A stretch of 64,000 nucleotides of DNA, from contig JAWPHD010004502.1 in NCBI GenBank assembly GCA_037043455.1, positions 122,165 to 186,164 on the forward strand, given 5' to 3'. Position numbers and translations under genes: made by a program. The notes beneath the pieces are model-generated. The model worked only from the letters and a program-made list of their open reading frames with translations, ran no database searches and was not told the origin of the DNA. The first letter of the stretch is position 1; each line of letters begins with the position of its first letter. Positions 63,851 to 64,000 of the stretch are shown one piece after another. This DNA is from Cyrtodaria siliqua (lineage: Eukaryota > Mollusca > Bivalvia > Adapedonta > Hiatellidae).

Positions 63851-64000
63851 TGCATATAAACTATGTTACCTTACATTACAATTAAAATTTCAATGTACAT
63901 TAAAAACGTTGAATATAAATTAAATCAAAACCATGTAAAAAACACAATACATGTGCTTTTATTAATATAAGTTGAGAAGCGCTTCAAACTTAATGAAATT

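Overview
This window is animal nuclear DNA with introns, no operons and about half or more dispersed repeat. It most likely comes from a bivalve mollusc. The evidence is one ABCA-type transporter gene with GT-AG introns, Penelope-like, LINE, Ty3/gypsy-type LTR and Tc1-type elements, tRNA-derived SINEs, and many arrays of about 154-165 bp units ending in GACGGACGG-type microsatellites, as described for bivalve pearl/Helitron-like repeats. The species-group call is inference; I ran no search.

One host gene is recognisable. On the minus strand an ABCA3-like full transporter runs from its ATG at 37000 down to at least 8525. I traced 18 coding exons with consistent phase at every junction (4,847 nt, about 1,615 codons). 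They give TM1, extracellular loop 1, a TM bundle, NBD1 (Walker A, Q-loop, LSGG, Walker B, H-loop), a Ser-rich linker, TM7, loop 2, a second TM bundle and NBD2 up to its H-loop. The last 100 or so residues are not in the window. The reading frame leaves at a good donor at 8525-8523, and the space to its left holds repeats and two minus-strand LINE copies.

Layout: 1-4345, a CR1/L2-like LINE with a separate esterase/zinc-knuckle ORF1, an AP endonuclease and a decayed RT running off the left edge; 4360-6700, a second 5'-truncated LINE; 8525-37000, the ABCA gene, whose introns hold SINEs, about 160-bp tandem arrays, a possible TRIM-like insertion and a 3.4-kb array of a 26-bp minisatellite; 38069-46483, a complete-ended LTR retrotransposon with TSD, two LTRs, a tRNA-Leu primer site and gag-protease but no RT or integrase, whose 3' LTR is split by a third LINE; 46484-48340, a hairpin repeat, a SINE and a (TA)24 tract; 48345-50507, a 5'-truncated Penelope-like element with a GIY-YIG endonuclease, a hammerhead-ribozyme-like core and a fold-back palindrome joined to a Tc1/mariner fragment; 50990-64000, no gene, mostly repeat arrays, MITE candidates and low-complexity DNA.

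I did not find an unambiguous new biological system. The best leads are the hammerhead-like core and fold-back junction of the Penelope-like element, the gag-protease-only LTR element, two unclassified insertions (54495-55846 and 25061-25757), and the higher-order minisatellite inside the transporter gene. Exon limits were placed by eye from splice consensus and reading frame.
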